Source of the DNA: UMGS1601 sp900553335
GTDB lineage: Bacteria > Bacillota > Clostridia > Oscillospirales > Ruminococcaceae
Direction: 5' to 3'
Length of the DNA: 18,885 bases
Assembly (NCBI GenBank): GCA_937920725.1
Contig: CALEUW010000017.1
Location: 1-18,885, forward strand
Part shown: positions 13,771 to 18,885 of the stretch, piece by piece
Layout: the number at the start of each line of letters is the position of its first letter
Numbering within the stretch: the stretch's first letter is position 1
Program-made: the position numbers and the translations under genes
Notes under the pieces: generated by a model
The model's database searches: none
What the model saw: the letters and a program-made list of their open reading frames with translations, nothing else
What the model was told of the DNA's origin: nothing

Positions 13771-14403
13771 ATGAAAGGCTATAGAATTAAATTTATAAGA
13801 CACGGAATAACTGATGCCAATTTAGGAGGATATTATATCGGAAAAACAGATATTCCCCTTTGTGCAAAGGGGGTTGATGAGATATATAATAAAATCGCAG
13901 AATATGAGTATTCGACCGTTCAAAGGGTTTATTCTTCGCCGTATAAGCGATGCACTCAAACAGCTTCGCTTCTTTTTCCGGAAAATGAGGCGGTAACGGT
14001 AGACGGTTTAAGAGAAATGGATTTCGGAGATTTTGAAGGAAAAACCGCAGAAGAGCTTATGAAAGTTCCCGCTTACAAGCAGTTTTTAAAGGGAGGACTT
14101 GACAATCCGCCGCCCGGGGGAGAAAGTATGCGAGAGGTTGTAACGAGATGCTTTGAAGCTTTGAATGCAATTATATCGGATATGATGCAAAACGGTCTTA
14201 CAAATTGTGCGGTTATAACTCATGGCGGAATAATAATGAATATGCTGTCCTGCTTTGGAATCCCTAAGCTTCCCCCTATGGAATTTCCGTGCGATTTTGC
14301 CGAGGGATATGAGGTTTTGGTTACGGCTTCCATGTGGCAGCGTTCAAATTGTTTTGAAATAATGGGAAAATTCCCGTACTCAGAAGAAGAGAAATATGAG
14401 TAG
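13771..14403 (+). CDS. Histidine phosphatase family protein
   Basis: A 210-residue cytosolic phosphatase of the phosphoglycerate-mutase-like branch. The nucleophile is H11 in FIRHGITDAN (8-17). YSSPYKRCTQTA (54-65) gives the second Arg, LREMDFGDFEGKT (80-92) the acid E82 and THGGIIMNML (150-159) the second catalytic His. The middle PPGGESM is typical of the CobC/GpmB-like subgroup, so alpha-ribazole phosphatase or a general sugar-phosphate phosphatase are both possible; no cobalamin genes are near. AGGAG precedes the ATG. The last 8 bp overlap the pseudouridine synthase gene. Confidence 0.9.
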   Translation: MKGYRIKFIRHGITDANLGGYYIGKTDIPLCAKGVDEIYNKIAEYEYSTVQRVYSSPYKRCTQTASLLFPENEAVTVDGLREMDFGDFEGKTAEELMKVPAYKQFLKGGLDNPPPGGESMREVVTRCFEALNAIISDMMQNGLTNCAVITHGGIIMNMLSCFGIPKLPPMEFPCDFAEGYEVLVTASMWQRSNCFEIMGKFPYSEEEKYE

Positions 14404-15241
14404 GATTAAATTCGTCGCTGATGAAAGCTGTACTGTTGAGGAGCTTTTATTAAAAAAAGGCGTTTCAAAACGTCTTATGAAAAAACTGAAGGCTTTGCCT
14501 GACGGGATTACAAAAGACGGTGAACAGATAAGAACGGTTGATACCGTTTTTACAGGAGAAAGCGTTTTGATTTCACTAAAGGACGAAAAAACACTTGTTC
14601 CGAATCCCGATCTTTCGGTGAAGGTTTTATACGAGGACGATGACATAGTTGTTTTTGACAAGCCGTATAACATGCCCGTTCACCCATCGATTCTTCACCG
14701 CACAGACAGCTTGGGAAATTTTTTCGCCAATGGTTATCCCGGAATATCTTTTCGTCCGCTAAACCGACTTGACAAGGACACAACAGGAGCTTGTGCCGTT
14801 GCCAAAAACGCATATTCAGCTAATCTTATTTCTAAGAGCTTAAACAAGGTGTATATTGCCGCCGTATGCGGATATATTACGGGTGCCGGAAAAATAAATC
14901 TGCCGATCGCCAGGCTTGACGGCTCAATAATCAAGCGGACAGTAAGTGATTCAGGGCAAAGCGCCGTTACAAACTATGAAACGATTAGTCACAGCAGAGA
15001 TAATCGTTATACTCTTTTAAGAATTACGCTTGAAACGGGAAGAACGCACCAAATCAGAGTGCATTTTTCTGCTCTTGGATTCCCGCTTGCAGGAGATGAT
15101 ATGTATGGCGGTGATCTAACCGACATAAACCGGCAGGCGCTTCACTGCTCAGAGATTTCATTTATTTCTGCAATCGGAGAAGAAATAAATGTTAAAAGTC
15201 CGATCCCAAGTGATATTGACAGTCTGATTCGTAATATGTAG
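14396..15241 (+). CDS. RluA-family RNA pseudouridine synthase
   Basis: A 281-residue enzyme that isomerises uridine to pseudouridine in rRNA or tRNA. An S4-like N-terminal segment (about 12-62, with VEELLLKKGVSKRLMKKLK) precedes the catalytic domain. The signature reads NRLDKDTTG (123-131), with D126 the catalytic Asp; the usual first His is Asn here. TGRTHQIRVHFSALGFPLAGD near residue 220 is the second conserved block. ATG overlaps the end of the phosphatase gene by 8 bp, with GAAGAAGAG as a modest binding site, so the two are co-translated. Which uridine it modifies (RluC- or RluD-like) cannot be read from the sequence. Confidence 0.93.
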   Translation: MSRIKFVADESCTVEELLLKKGVSKRLMKKLKALPDGITKDGEQIRTVDTVFTGESVLISLKDEKTLVPNPDLSVKVLYEDDDIVVFDKPYNMPVHPSILHRTDSLGNFFANGYPGISFRPLNRLDKDTTGACAVAKNAYSANLISKSLNKVYIAAVCGYITGAGKINLPIARLDGSIIKRTVSDSGQSAVTNYETISHSRDNRYTLLRITLETGRTHQIRVHFSALGFPLAGDDMYGGDLTDINRQALHCSEISFISAIGEEINVKSPIPSDIDSLIRNM

Positions 15242-15269
15242 TTATGATAGATAATCAATCCGACATAAT

Positions 15270-15297
15270 TTGACAAAAATCACCTTTGTGCTATTAT
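15270..15297 (+). promoter_or_regulatory. Toxin promoter, module 2
   Basis: TTGACA (15270-15275) and TATTAT (15292-15297) with a TGC extension are 16 bp apart. The bases from the -35 to the -10 align with the module 1 toxin promoter. Confidence 0.85.
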
Positions 15298-15310
15298 AGT
15301 CACAAGGGTG
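15272..15310 (-). terminator. Terminator-like hairpin overlapping the toxin promoter, module 2
   Basis: On the minus strand CACCCTTGTG (15301-15310) pairs with CACAAAGGTG (15281-15290, one mismatch) and is followed by ATTTTTGTC. It mirrors the perfect terminator in module 1 (271-309) and would stop long antisense transcripts. Confidence 0.65.
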
Positions 15311-15358
15311 TTTGCATTTTAACGGTAGTCGGTTTTCCCCGCAAGGGAGGTGATAACC

Positions 15359-15448
15359 ATTGTTACTTACACGGAGCTATTCGCATTCGTATTGGTACTC
15401 ATGAATGTCATCACTCTTTGTTGTTTTATATTTTACAACAAGAAATAA
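15359..15448 (+). CDS. Holin-like toxin peptide of a type I toxin-antitoxin system, copy 2, ATT start
   Basis: A 29-codon frame whose peptide continues VTYTELFAFVLVL, has a hydrophobic core and ends YNKK, colinear with copy 1 (135-224), which has ATG at the same place. The context is the same in both: GAGGTGATAACC, then ATG in copy 1 and ATT here. GGGAGG lies 8 nt before. About half the residues are identical, all length is kept, and the changes are conservative hydrophobic ones, which argues that the frame is under selection. ATT is a very weak start, so this copy is either strongly throttled or recently silenced. The TTG one base later opens another frame that stops after 14 codons and is unlikely. 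The mRNA leader carries a small CCC-GCAA-GGG hairpin over the binding site. Confidence 0.65.
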   Translation: MVTYTELFAFVLVLMNVITLCCFIFYNKK

Positions 15449-15460
15449 ATTCTTTATAAT

Positions 15461-15512
15461 TAAAAATAAAGAAATAACCGCCTAAACTTTTTTCGGAGTT
15501 GACGGTTATTTC
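15461..15512 (-). terminator. Intrinsic terminator of antitoxin RNA, module 2
   Basis: GAAATAACCG (15471-15480) pairs with CGGTTATTTC (15503-15512). On the minus strand a TTTATTTTTA run follows at 15461-15470. It is identical in stem and tail to module 1. Confidence 0.8.
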
Positions 15513-15557
15513 TTAATCAACAACTTGGCAGAACCGCTTATCGCAGGCTCCCTTTTC
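15462..15557 (-). ncRNA. Antisense antitoxin RNA of type I module 2
   Basis: An inferred RNA of about 95 nt from the promoter at 15564-15591 to the terminator at 15461-15512, antisense to the 3' UTR of toxin copy 2. The first 25 nt (AAAAGGGAG, then CTGCGATAAGCGGTT) are nearly identical to module 1, while the middle differs, which could allow or limit cross-regulation between the two modules. Confidence 0.65.
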
Positions 15558-15586
15558 ACTTGTATTATAGCATAATACAAGTATTT
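15558..15586 (+). terminator. Palindrome at the antitoxin promoter, probable 3' end of toxin mRNA 2
   Basis: ACTTGTATTAT (15558-15568) and ATAATACAAGT (15572-15582) are perfect 11-bp arms around AGC, followed by ATTTGTC on the plus strand. The stem is AT-rich and the U-tract short, so termination may be partial. The same bases contain the antitoxin -10 on the minus strand. Confidence 0.45.
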
Positions 15587-15591
15587 GTCAA
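15564..15591 (-). promoter_or_regulatory. Antitoxin promoter, module 2
   Basis: On the minus strand TTGACA (15586-15591) and TGC-TATAAT (-10 at 15564-15569) are 16 bp apart: a perfect -35 and a perfect extended -10, stronger than the toxin promoter, as expected for an excess antitoxin RNA. Confidence 0.88.
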
Positions 15592-15609
15592 GTGTAATTA
15601 AATGTCTTG

Positions 15610-15634
15610 ATTACGAATTAAGCATTGCGAATTA
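15610..15634. repeat. Short ATTACGAATTA-type repeat unit
   Basis: ATTACGAATTAAGCATTGCG and the following bases are a degenerate unit of the family that ends the 85-bp repeats at 627-711 and 18212-18296. It lies just outside the antitoxin promoter of module 2 and next to the rplA terminator. Confidence 0.55.
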
Positions 15635-15657
15635 AAAAGCCGCCCATACGAGCGGCT
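15630..15657 (-). terminator. Terminator of the rpmG-rplA operon
   Basis: On the minus strand AGCCGC and GCGGCT (15652-15657 and 15638-15643) form a stem followed by TTTTTAATT, 14 bp after the rplA stop codon. Confidence 0.88.
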
Positions 15658-15671
15658 CAATATTTTTTACC

Positions 15672-16367
15672 TTAGTTTCCGTACTTAGAAGTAGCGATCT
15701 TGATTCCTACTCCCATAGTTGAAGCAACAGTAAGACTCTTTAGATACTGTCCTTTAAGAGCAGCAGGTCTAGCCTTAACAACTGCGTCCATAAGAGTTTC
15801 AAGGTTCTCTCCCAATTTCTCAGGTCCGAATGAAACCTTTCCGATAGGGCAGTGAATGATGTTTGTCTTATCAAGACGATACTCGATCTTACCGGCCTTA
15901 GCATCTGTAACAGCCTTTGCAACATCAGGAGTAACTGTTCCTGCCTTCGGGTTTGGCATAAGACCACGAGGTCCGAGCACTTTACCTAGACGTCCGACAA
16001 GTCCCATCATATCAGGGCTTGCAACAACAACGTCAAAGTCCATCCAGTTTTCTTTTGTGATCTTGTCAACAAGATCCTGTCCGCCTACAAACTCAGCACC
16101 TGCAGCCTTAGCAGCCTCGTACTTGTCCTCTTTACAAAATACACACACACGAACATTTTTACCTGTTCCATTTGGAAGTACAACAGCTCCTCTTACCTGC
16201 TGGTCAGCGTGACGGGAGTCGACGCCTAAGCGGATATGACACTCTACTGTTTCGTCAAACTTTGCCTTTGACGCCTTGCAAGCAAGATCAAGCGCCTCGG
16301 CAACTTCATATAGTTTCGACTTGTCTACAAGCTTTTCGCTCTCGACATAATTCTTGCCATGTTTCAT
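15672..16367 (-). CDS. rplA: Ribosomal protein L1
   Basis: A 231-residue large-subunit protein that binds the L1 stalk of 23S rRNA and represses its own operon by binding a similar mRNA fold. Recognisable blocks are VECHIRLGVDSRHADQQVRG (41-60), PDMMGLVGRLGKVLGPRGLM (118-137) followed by PNPKAGTV, and the RNA-binding KAGKIEYRLDKTNIIHCPIG region. AGGAGG stands 8 nt before the ATG, immediately behind an L1-site mimic (16388-16443). It is the last gene of its operon: a terminator follows and no rplJ-rplL is downstream, unlike the common order. Confidence 0.97.
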   Translation of the reverse strand: MKHGKNYVESEKLVDKSKLYEVAEALDLACKASKAKFDETVECHIRLGVDSRHADQQVRGAVVLPNGTGKNVRVCVFCKEDKYEAAKAAGAEFVGGQDLVDKITKENWMDFDVVVASPDMMGLVGRLGKVLGPRGLMPNPKAGTVTPDVAKAVTDAKAGKIEYRLDKTNIIHCPIGKVSFGPEKLGENLETLMDAVVKARPAALKGQYLKSLTVASTMGVGIKIATSKYGN

Positions 16368-16387
16368 TAAAATTTCCTCCTCATTAA

Positions 16388-16443
16388 GTGGTAGTACCGC
16401 AAAAGCTTTAAGCGCTGTGCGGTTAACGGAATAATCCTCCCAC
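16388..16443 (-). promoter_or_regulatory. L1-binding rRNA mimic before rplA
   Basis: On the minus strand the element opens with GTGGGAGG and closes with ACTACCAC around a stem ACCGCA/TGCGGT with an AGCGCTTAAAGCT-containing tip. Helix 76 of 23S rRNA, the base of the L1 stalk, has GGUGGGAGG and AAAUACCACC at the matching places. The closing strand lies 5 nt before the AGGAGG of rplA, so bound L1 would block initiation. Confidence 0.7.
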
Positions 16444-16463
16444 GTGTGACGTGTTGACTCTTA

Positions 16464-16889
16464 TTAGTCAACAACCTCGATACCCATAGAACGAGCTGTT
16501 CCTGCGATCATGCTCATTGCTGACTCAACGCTGCTTGCGTTAAGGTCAGGCATTTTCTGCTCTGCGATCTTCTGAACCTGTTCCTTGGTGATCTTAGCAA
16601 CCTTTGTCTTATTAGGTGTTCCGGAACCCGACTGAATTCCGCAAGCCTTCTTGATAAGAACTGCTGCCGGCGGAGTCTTTGTTACGAATGTGAACGATCT
16701 GTCAGCATAAACCGTGATAACAACAGGAATTATAAGACCTGCGTCATTTTTGGTTCTCTCGTTAAAATCCTTAGTGAATGCCGGAATATTTACTCCGTGC
16801 TGACCGAGAGCCGGACCTACCGGCGGTGCAGGAGTTGCTTTTCCTGCAGGAATCTGTAGCTTAATTAAGCCTACTACCTTTTGTGCCAT
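16464..16889 (-). CDS. rplK: Ribosomal protein L11
   Basis: A 141-residue large-subunit protein of the GTPase-associated centre. IPAGKATPAPPVGPALGQHG (14-33) and the C-terminal rRNA-binding stretch KTPPAAVLIKKACGIQSGSG, followed later by ARSMGIEV, are diagnostic. I start at ATG 16889 (MAQKVVGLIK), because GGAGGTG lies 5-6 nt before it and gives the normal family length; an in-frame ATG 15 nt upstream overlaps that binding site and is not used. The leader carries an L1-site mimic (16910-16950). Confidence 0.97.
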   Translation of the reverse strand: MAQKVVGLIKLQIPAGKATPAPPVGPALGQHGVNIPAFTKDFNERTKNDAGLIIPVVITVYADRSFTFVTKTPPAAVLIKKACGIQSGSGTPNKTKVAKITKEQVQKIAEQKMPDLNASSVESAMSMIAGTARSMGIEVVD

Positions 16890-16909
16890 TTTTCGCACCT
16901 CCATAATTT

Positions 16910-16950
16910 GTGGTAAAGGCGAGTTAATGAATAAATTTTAACTCTCCCAC
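16910..16950 (-). promoter_or_regulatory. L1-binding rRNA mimic before rplK
   Basis: On the minus strand GTGGGA leads into a perfect 7-bp stem GAGTTAA/TTAACTC, and the element closes with CGCCTTTACCAC. The asymmetric internal loop between GTGG/CCAC and the upper stem, and the GTGGGAG and TACCAC sequences, match the L1 stalk base of 23S rRNA. The element ends about 7 nt before the rplK ribosome binding site. Stem sequence differs from the rplA copy while the loop bases agree. Confidence 0.72.
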
Positions 16951-16996
16951 TTTAGAAGCAAGGTATTTATAAAAACCGCTTCTTAAAAACGAATGA

Positions 16997-17530
16997 TTAA
17001 TCCAATTTTGCAACCTGTAAAACCGGAAGTGTAACTGGTGTTTCTCTTCCGAACATAGATACAACAACATCAACAGTCTGAGCCTGTGAATCAATTTTTT
17101 GAATAGTTCCGGTAAAGCCAGCAAATGTTCCGCCTGTAACGGAAACCTCCTCGCCGACCTTGAAATTAATTTCGACAGCTTTTGCAGTACCGAGATCAAC
17201 GCCAAGCGCTTCAACCTCAGCCTCTGTAAGCGGAACCGGTTTAGATCCCGGGCCAACAAATCCTGTAACTCCTCTTGTATTTCTTACGATATACCAGGAA
17301 TCATCTGTCATTACCATTTTTACAAGTACATAGCTTGGAAAAAGCTTTCTTTCAGCTTCTTTTATCTGGTTGTCTTTTCCGATTTCTTCATACTTCTCAA
17401 CCGGAACTCGAATCTCACAGATAAGATCGTGAAGCTTTCGGTTTTCAACAACCTTTTCGATATTCTGAGCTACCTTGTTCTCATATCCGGAATAGGTGTG
17501 AACGACATACCATTTTGCCTCTTCTGACAT
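16997..17530 (-). CDS. nusG: Transcription elongation and termination factor NusG
   Basis: A 177-residue protein that binds RNA polymerase and modulates pausing and termination. The NGN domain shows KWYVVHTYSGYENKVAQNI (6-24), FPSYVLVKM (64-72) and RNTRGVTGFVG (83-93). The C-terminal KOW domain has FKVGEEVSVTGGTFAGFTGT (about 123-142). Length and domains are standard. GGAGG lies 8 nt before the ATG. It sits between secE and rplK as in most bacteria. Confidence 0.97.
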   Translation of the reverse strand: MSEEAKWYVVHTYSGYENKVAQNIEKVVENRKLHDLICEIRVPVEKYEEIGKDNQIKEAERKLFPSYVLVKMVMTDDSWYIVRNTRGVTGFVGPGSKPVPLTEAEVEALGVDLGTAKAVEINFKVGEEVSVTGGTFAGFTGTIQKIDSQAQTVDVVVSMFGRETPVTLPVLQVAKLD

Positions 17531-17571
17531 TTGATATAACCTCCTTCGTTGTCAAAAACCTTTTTCGTAGC

Positions 17572-17817
17572 TTAAAGATCAATTCCGAGCAAAAGCTTTA
17601 CTAAGAATGATACGCCGTAGTCAACACCTGCTAAAAACAACGCAGTAATTACCATAACTGTAAGTACGATACCTGTGTTGTTTAAGAGCTGCTTTCTGCT
17701 GGGCCATACAACCTTCTTAACCTCGCTCCTTAAATCTCTAAGATACTTGACGAATCTGTTCGGGCCTTTTTTCTTTGCCTTGACCTTTGCTTCAGTTGCC
17801 TTCAAGTCTTTAGCCAT
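17572..17817 (-). CDS. secE: Preprotein translocase subunit SecE
   Basis: An 81-residue protein that clamps SecY in the SecYEG channel. A basic N-terminal segment leads to the conserved LRSEVKKVVWPSRKQL (29-44), followed by one membrane helix (about 49-74). This is the short single-helix form of Gram-positive bacteria. A GGGAG precedes the ATG. Preceded by rpmG and followed by nusG. Confidence 0.96.
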   Translation of the reverse strand: MAKDLKATEAKVKAKKKGPNRFVKYLRDLRSEVKKVVWPSRKQLLNNTGIVLTVMVITALFLAGVDYGVSFLVKLLLGIDL

Positions 17818-17836
17818 AATAAAAACTCCCTTCGCC

Positions 17837-17986
17837 TTACTTAGTTTCTTTGTGAAGAGTGTGCTTCCTACAGAACTTGCAGTACTTGTTCATCTCAAGC
17901 CTGTCCGGATCATTCTTCTTGTTCTTTTTCGTGTTGTAGTTTCTTTGCTTGCATTCTGTACAAGCCAGTGTTACCTTAACTCTCAT
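17837..17986 (-). CDS. rpmG: Ribosomal protein L33
   Basis: A 49-residue protein starting MRVKVTLACTECKQRNY and ending KHTLHKETK. Two CxxC pairs (C9-C12 and C36-C39) form the zinc ribbon of the Zn-binding L33 type, with NKKNDPDRLEMNKYC between them. AGGAGG stands 7 nt before the ATG. First gene of the rpmG-secE-nusG-rplK-rplA operon, 19 bp before secE. Confidence 0.97.
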   Translation of the reverse strand: MRVKVTLACTECKQRNYNTKKNKKNDPDRLEMNKYCKFCRKHTLHKETK

Positions 17987-17990
17987 TTTC

Positions 17991-18143
17991 GGCACCTCCT
18001 GACGAAATTTGCGCCAATAAGAACGAACGGCGCATTATCCTATTGCCTCCCTCCACACGGCGAGCCGTATGCCGACAGCTTATCGGTTCGAGGTTATTTT
18101 TGCCTGTAAAAAGGGCGCAAAAAAATAAACCTCACAAAGAGGT
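17991..18143 (-). promoter_or_regulatory. Long structured leader of the rpmG operon
   Basis: About 155 nt separate the predicted transcription start from rpmG. In order on the mRNA it holds ACCTC/GAGGT with a T7-containing tail at the very 5' end (18129-18143, tail to 18119), ACGGC/GCCGT (18057-18068) and TGCGCC/GGCGCA (18010-18015 with 18029-18034), the last just before the rpmG ribosome binding site. I do not recognise it as a known riboswitch or ribosomal-protein leader. Confidence 0.5.
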
Positions 18144-18149
18144 AAAGAC

Positions 18150-18178
18150 ATCATATCATACTTTACATTAATTGTCAA
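18150..18178 (-). promoter_or_regulatory. Promoter of the rpmG-secE-nusG-rplK-rplA operon
   Basis: On the minus strand TTGACA (18173-18178) and TATGAT (18150-18155) are 17 bp apart. A second overlapping TATGAT lies 12 bp from the -35, too close to serve with it. Confidence 0.88.
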
Positions 18179-18211
18179 GCCCTAAATTTAAATTAATTCG
18201 GAATTTGAAAA

Positions 18212-18296
18212 TAATTCGTAATGCGTGATGCGTAATTAATATGTTGGAACAAACTTTAAGATAATAACACTCATTCCTGCACATTACCGTCAGGAG
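18212..18296 (-). repeat. 85-bp dispersed repeat, copy B
   Basis: This is the inverted partner of 627-711, with 8 differences in 85 bp. Its right end (TCATTCCTGCACATTACCGT, then CAGGAG) is the best conserved block. It lies in the spacer between the rpmG operon promoter and the short XRE gene; the next 45 bp (to 18341) hold nothing I recognise. Confidence 0.8.
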
Positions 18297-18341
18297 TCAT
18301 ACAATTAGGAAGTCGGAGGGCGGAATTCGGAAATTTATAAT

Positions 18342-18363
18342 GATTTGCAATGCGTAATTAATA
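18342..18363. repeat. Short GATTTGCAATGCGTAATTA repeat unit
   Basis: This is a further degenerate unit of the AATTCGTAATGCGTAATTA family, 45 bp from copy B of the 85-bp repeat. Confidence 0.5.
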
Positions 18364-18404
18364 TAAAAAACACAGGGAACTAAAAAATCCTCTGTGTATT
18401 TTTT
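18363..18404. terminator. Bidirectional terminator after the short XRE gene
   Basis: ACACAG-GGA (18370-18378) pairs with TCC-t-CTGTGT (18388-18397, one bulge). Six or more T residues follow on both strands. It lies 14 bp after the stop codon of the XRE gene. Confidence 0.85.
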
Positions 18405-18417
18405 GTAATGTTCTTCT

Positions 18418-18624
18418 TTATTCTATTTCATCTTCAAATAAATAATTTGCATTTGTTTTATATAGTTTCATAAGATTTTTTATTGTCGCTATACTAGGTT
18501 CTAAATCTCCGCTTTCGTACTTTGATATATTACTTTGTGATATATTGAGTTCTAATGATACTTGTTCTTGGGATAGCTTCGCTTTTATTCTTGCTTGCTT
18601 CAATCTTCTCGAAAATTCAGTCAT
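18418..18624 (-). CDS. Short XRE-family repressor
   Basis: A 68-residue protein that is almost entirely one helix-turn-helix domain: LKQARIKAKLSQEQVSLELN then ISQSNISKYESGDLEPS and a final LMKLYKTNANYLF helix, as in phage and plasmid repressors. AAGGA lies about 10 nt before the ATG. It is divergent from a ribbon-helix-helix gene, and two copies of a TATTC-N7-GAATA palindrome lie between them, so it probably represses that gene and possibly itself. Such pairs are common in mobile elements and toxin-antitoxin loci, but the window ends too early to tell. Confidence 0.9.
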   Translation of the reverse strand: MTEFSRRLKQARIKAKLSQEQVSLELNISQSNISKYESGDLEPSIATIKNLMKLYKTNANYLFEDEIE

Positions 18625-18671
18625 TATATCACATCCTTTGTTTTATTTTAGTACTTTTTCACATTATCGTC

Positions 18672-18688
18672 TATTCTGTTTTGGAATA
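18672..18688. promoter_or_regulatory. Candidate operator O1
   Basis: TATTC-TGTTTTG-GAATA is a 17-bp palindrome with 5-bp arms. Its reverse complement recurs at 18731-18747 with one difference. The left half, TATTCTGTTTT, recurs again at 18701-18711, right after the -35 of the rightward promoter. Confidence 0.7.
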
Positions 18689-18696
18689 TTTGTCAA

Positions 18697-18725
18697 TTGA
18701 TATTCTGTTTTCTACACTGTATAAT
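18697..18725 (+). promoter_or_regulatory. Promoter of the ribbon-helix-helix gene
   Basis: TTGATA (18697-18702) and TATAAT (18720-18725) are 17 bp apart, flanked on both sides by the palindromic operators. Confidence 0.85.
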
Positions 18726-18730
18726 TTAAT

Positions 18731-18747
18731 TATTCCAAAATAGAATA
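18731..18747. promoter_or_regulatory. Candidate operator O2
   Basis: TATTC-CAAAATA-GAATA is the inverted near-identical partner of O1 (16 of 17 positions). It lies from about +1 onward of the rightward transcript and just before its ribosome binding site. Confidence 0.7.
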
Positions 18748-18764
18748 CGAGGAGTGTATAACAA

Positions 18765-18885
18765 ATGTTAAAAATTCAAGGAAAACCCGAAACTATCAGC
18801 AAGACGTTAAGATTGCCTATAAACGTGGTAAAAAAGCTTGATAGGATAGCATGTATAAATAATCTGTCGCTAAACCAAATTGTAA
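18765..18885 (+). CDS. Ribbon-helix-helix (CopG/Arc-like) protein, partial
   Basis: The first 40 codons are in the window and the gene runs off the right edge. The peptide starts MLKIQGKPETISKTLRLP and continues INVVKKLDRIACINNLSLNQ. A beta-strand (SKTLRLP) followed by two helices separated by a short turn (KLDRIACINNLSLNQ) is the ribbon-helix-helix DNA-binding fold. GGAG stands 10 nt before the ATG. It is divergent from the XRE gene with shared operators. Function beyond DNA binding cannot be judged from the fragment. Confidence 0.7.
   Translation, partial: MLKIQGKPETISKTLRLPINVVKKLDRIACINNLSLNQIV

Noticed and set aside
314..15270. The two inverted toxin modules considered as ends of one 15-kb composite mobile element
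   Set aside because: The modules are strongly diverged, the interior carries ordinary metabolic genes, and there is no integrase, transposase or target duplication in view.
15360..15404. TTG start one base after the ATT of toxin copy 2
   Set aside because: It opens a different frame of 14 codons with no similarity to copy 1, whereas the ATT frame is colinear with copy 1 over 29 codons.
16890..16904. Upstream in-frame ATG for rplK adding five residues
   Set aside because: The ATG lies on top of the GGAGGTG that serves the next ATG, and the shorter form has the normal L11 length and start.

Overview
The window reads as chromosomal DNA of a low-GC, anaerobic Gram-positive bacterium of the class Clostridia, most likely Oscillospirales/Ruminococcaceae. 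This is an inference from a clostridial-type rnfCDGEAB cluster, a cellobiose phosphorylase very like the Clostridium thermocellum enzyme, strong AGGAGG ribosome binding sites, consensus sigma-A promoters and the rpmG-secE-nusG-rplK-rplA order. I see no rRNA, tRNA, insertion sequence or CRISPR array.

Layout. Positions 1-314 hold a small type I toxin-antitoxin module (29-residue holin-like toxin on the minus strand, antisense RNA on the plus strand), cut by the left edge. Positions 315-1081 contain no convincing gene: they hold a dispersed 85-bp repeat, several hairpins and an orphan minus-strand promoter. A DUF378 membrane protein follows on the minus strand. A plus-strand cellobiose operon (aldose-1-epimerase-like protein, DUF6440 protein, cellobiose phosphorylase) covers 1494-5183. 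A convergent intergenic region (5184-5714) carries a terminator for each operon and, between them, a cluster of DnaA-box-like 9-mers. From 12810 down to 5715 on the minus strand lies an eight-gene operon: apbE (flavin transferase) and the Rnf ferredoxin:NAD+ oxidoreductase genes rnfC, D, G, E, A and B, with one unusual extra gene between rnfA and rnfB that resembles the C-terminal component of 2-hydroxyacyl-CoA dehydratase/activase proteins. An XRE-type regulator lies just upstream on the same strand. A histidine phosphatase and an RluA-type pseudouridine synthase run on the plus strand (13771-15241). A second copy of the type I toxin-antitoxin module occupies 15270-15591, in the opposite orientation to the first. 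The transcription/translation operon rpmG-secE-nusG-rplK-rplA runs on the minus strand (17986-15672). The right end has a short XRE repressor gene and, divergent to it, the start of a ribbon-helix-helix protein gene, with paired palindromic operators.

How the parts work together. Cellobiose phosphorylase splits imported cellobiose with phosphate, and the epimerase-like protein probably interconverts sugar anomers. Rnf couples ferredoxin oxidation to NAD+ reduction and ion export; ApbE attaches FMN to RnfG and RnfD. The dehydratase-like Fe-S protein encoded inside the Rnf operon could be a low-potential electron partner, which is the most unusual metabolic idea here. The ribosomal operon carries two RNA elements that mimic the 23S rRNA binding site of protein L1, one just before rplK and one just before rplA, which points to direct feedback on both cistrons. 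The two toxin modules share a compact design in which each promoter is also a terminator-like hairpin for the opposing transcript.
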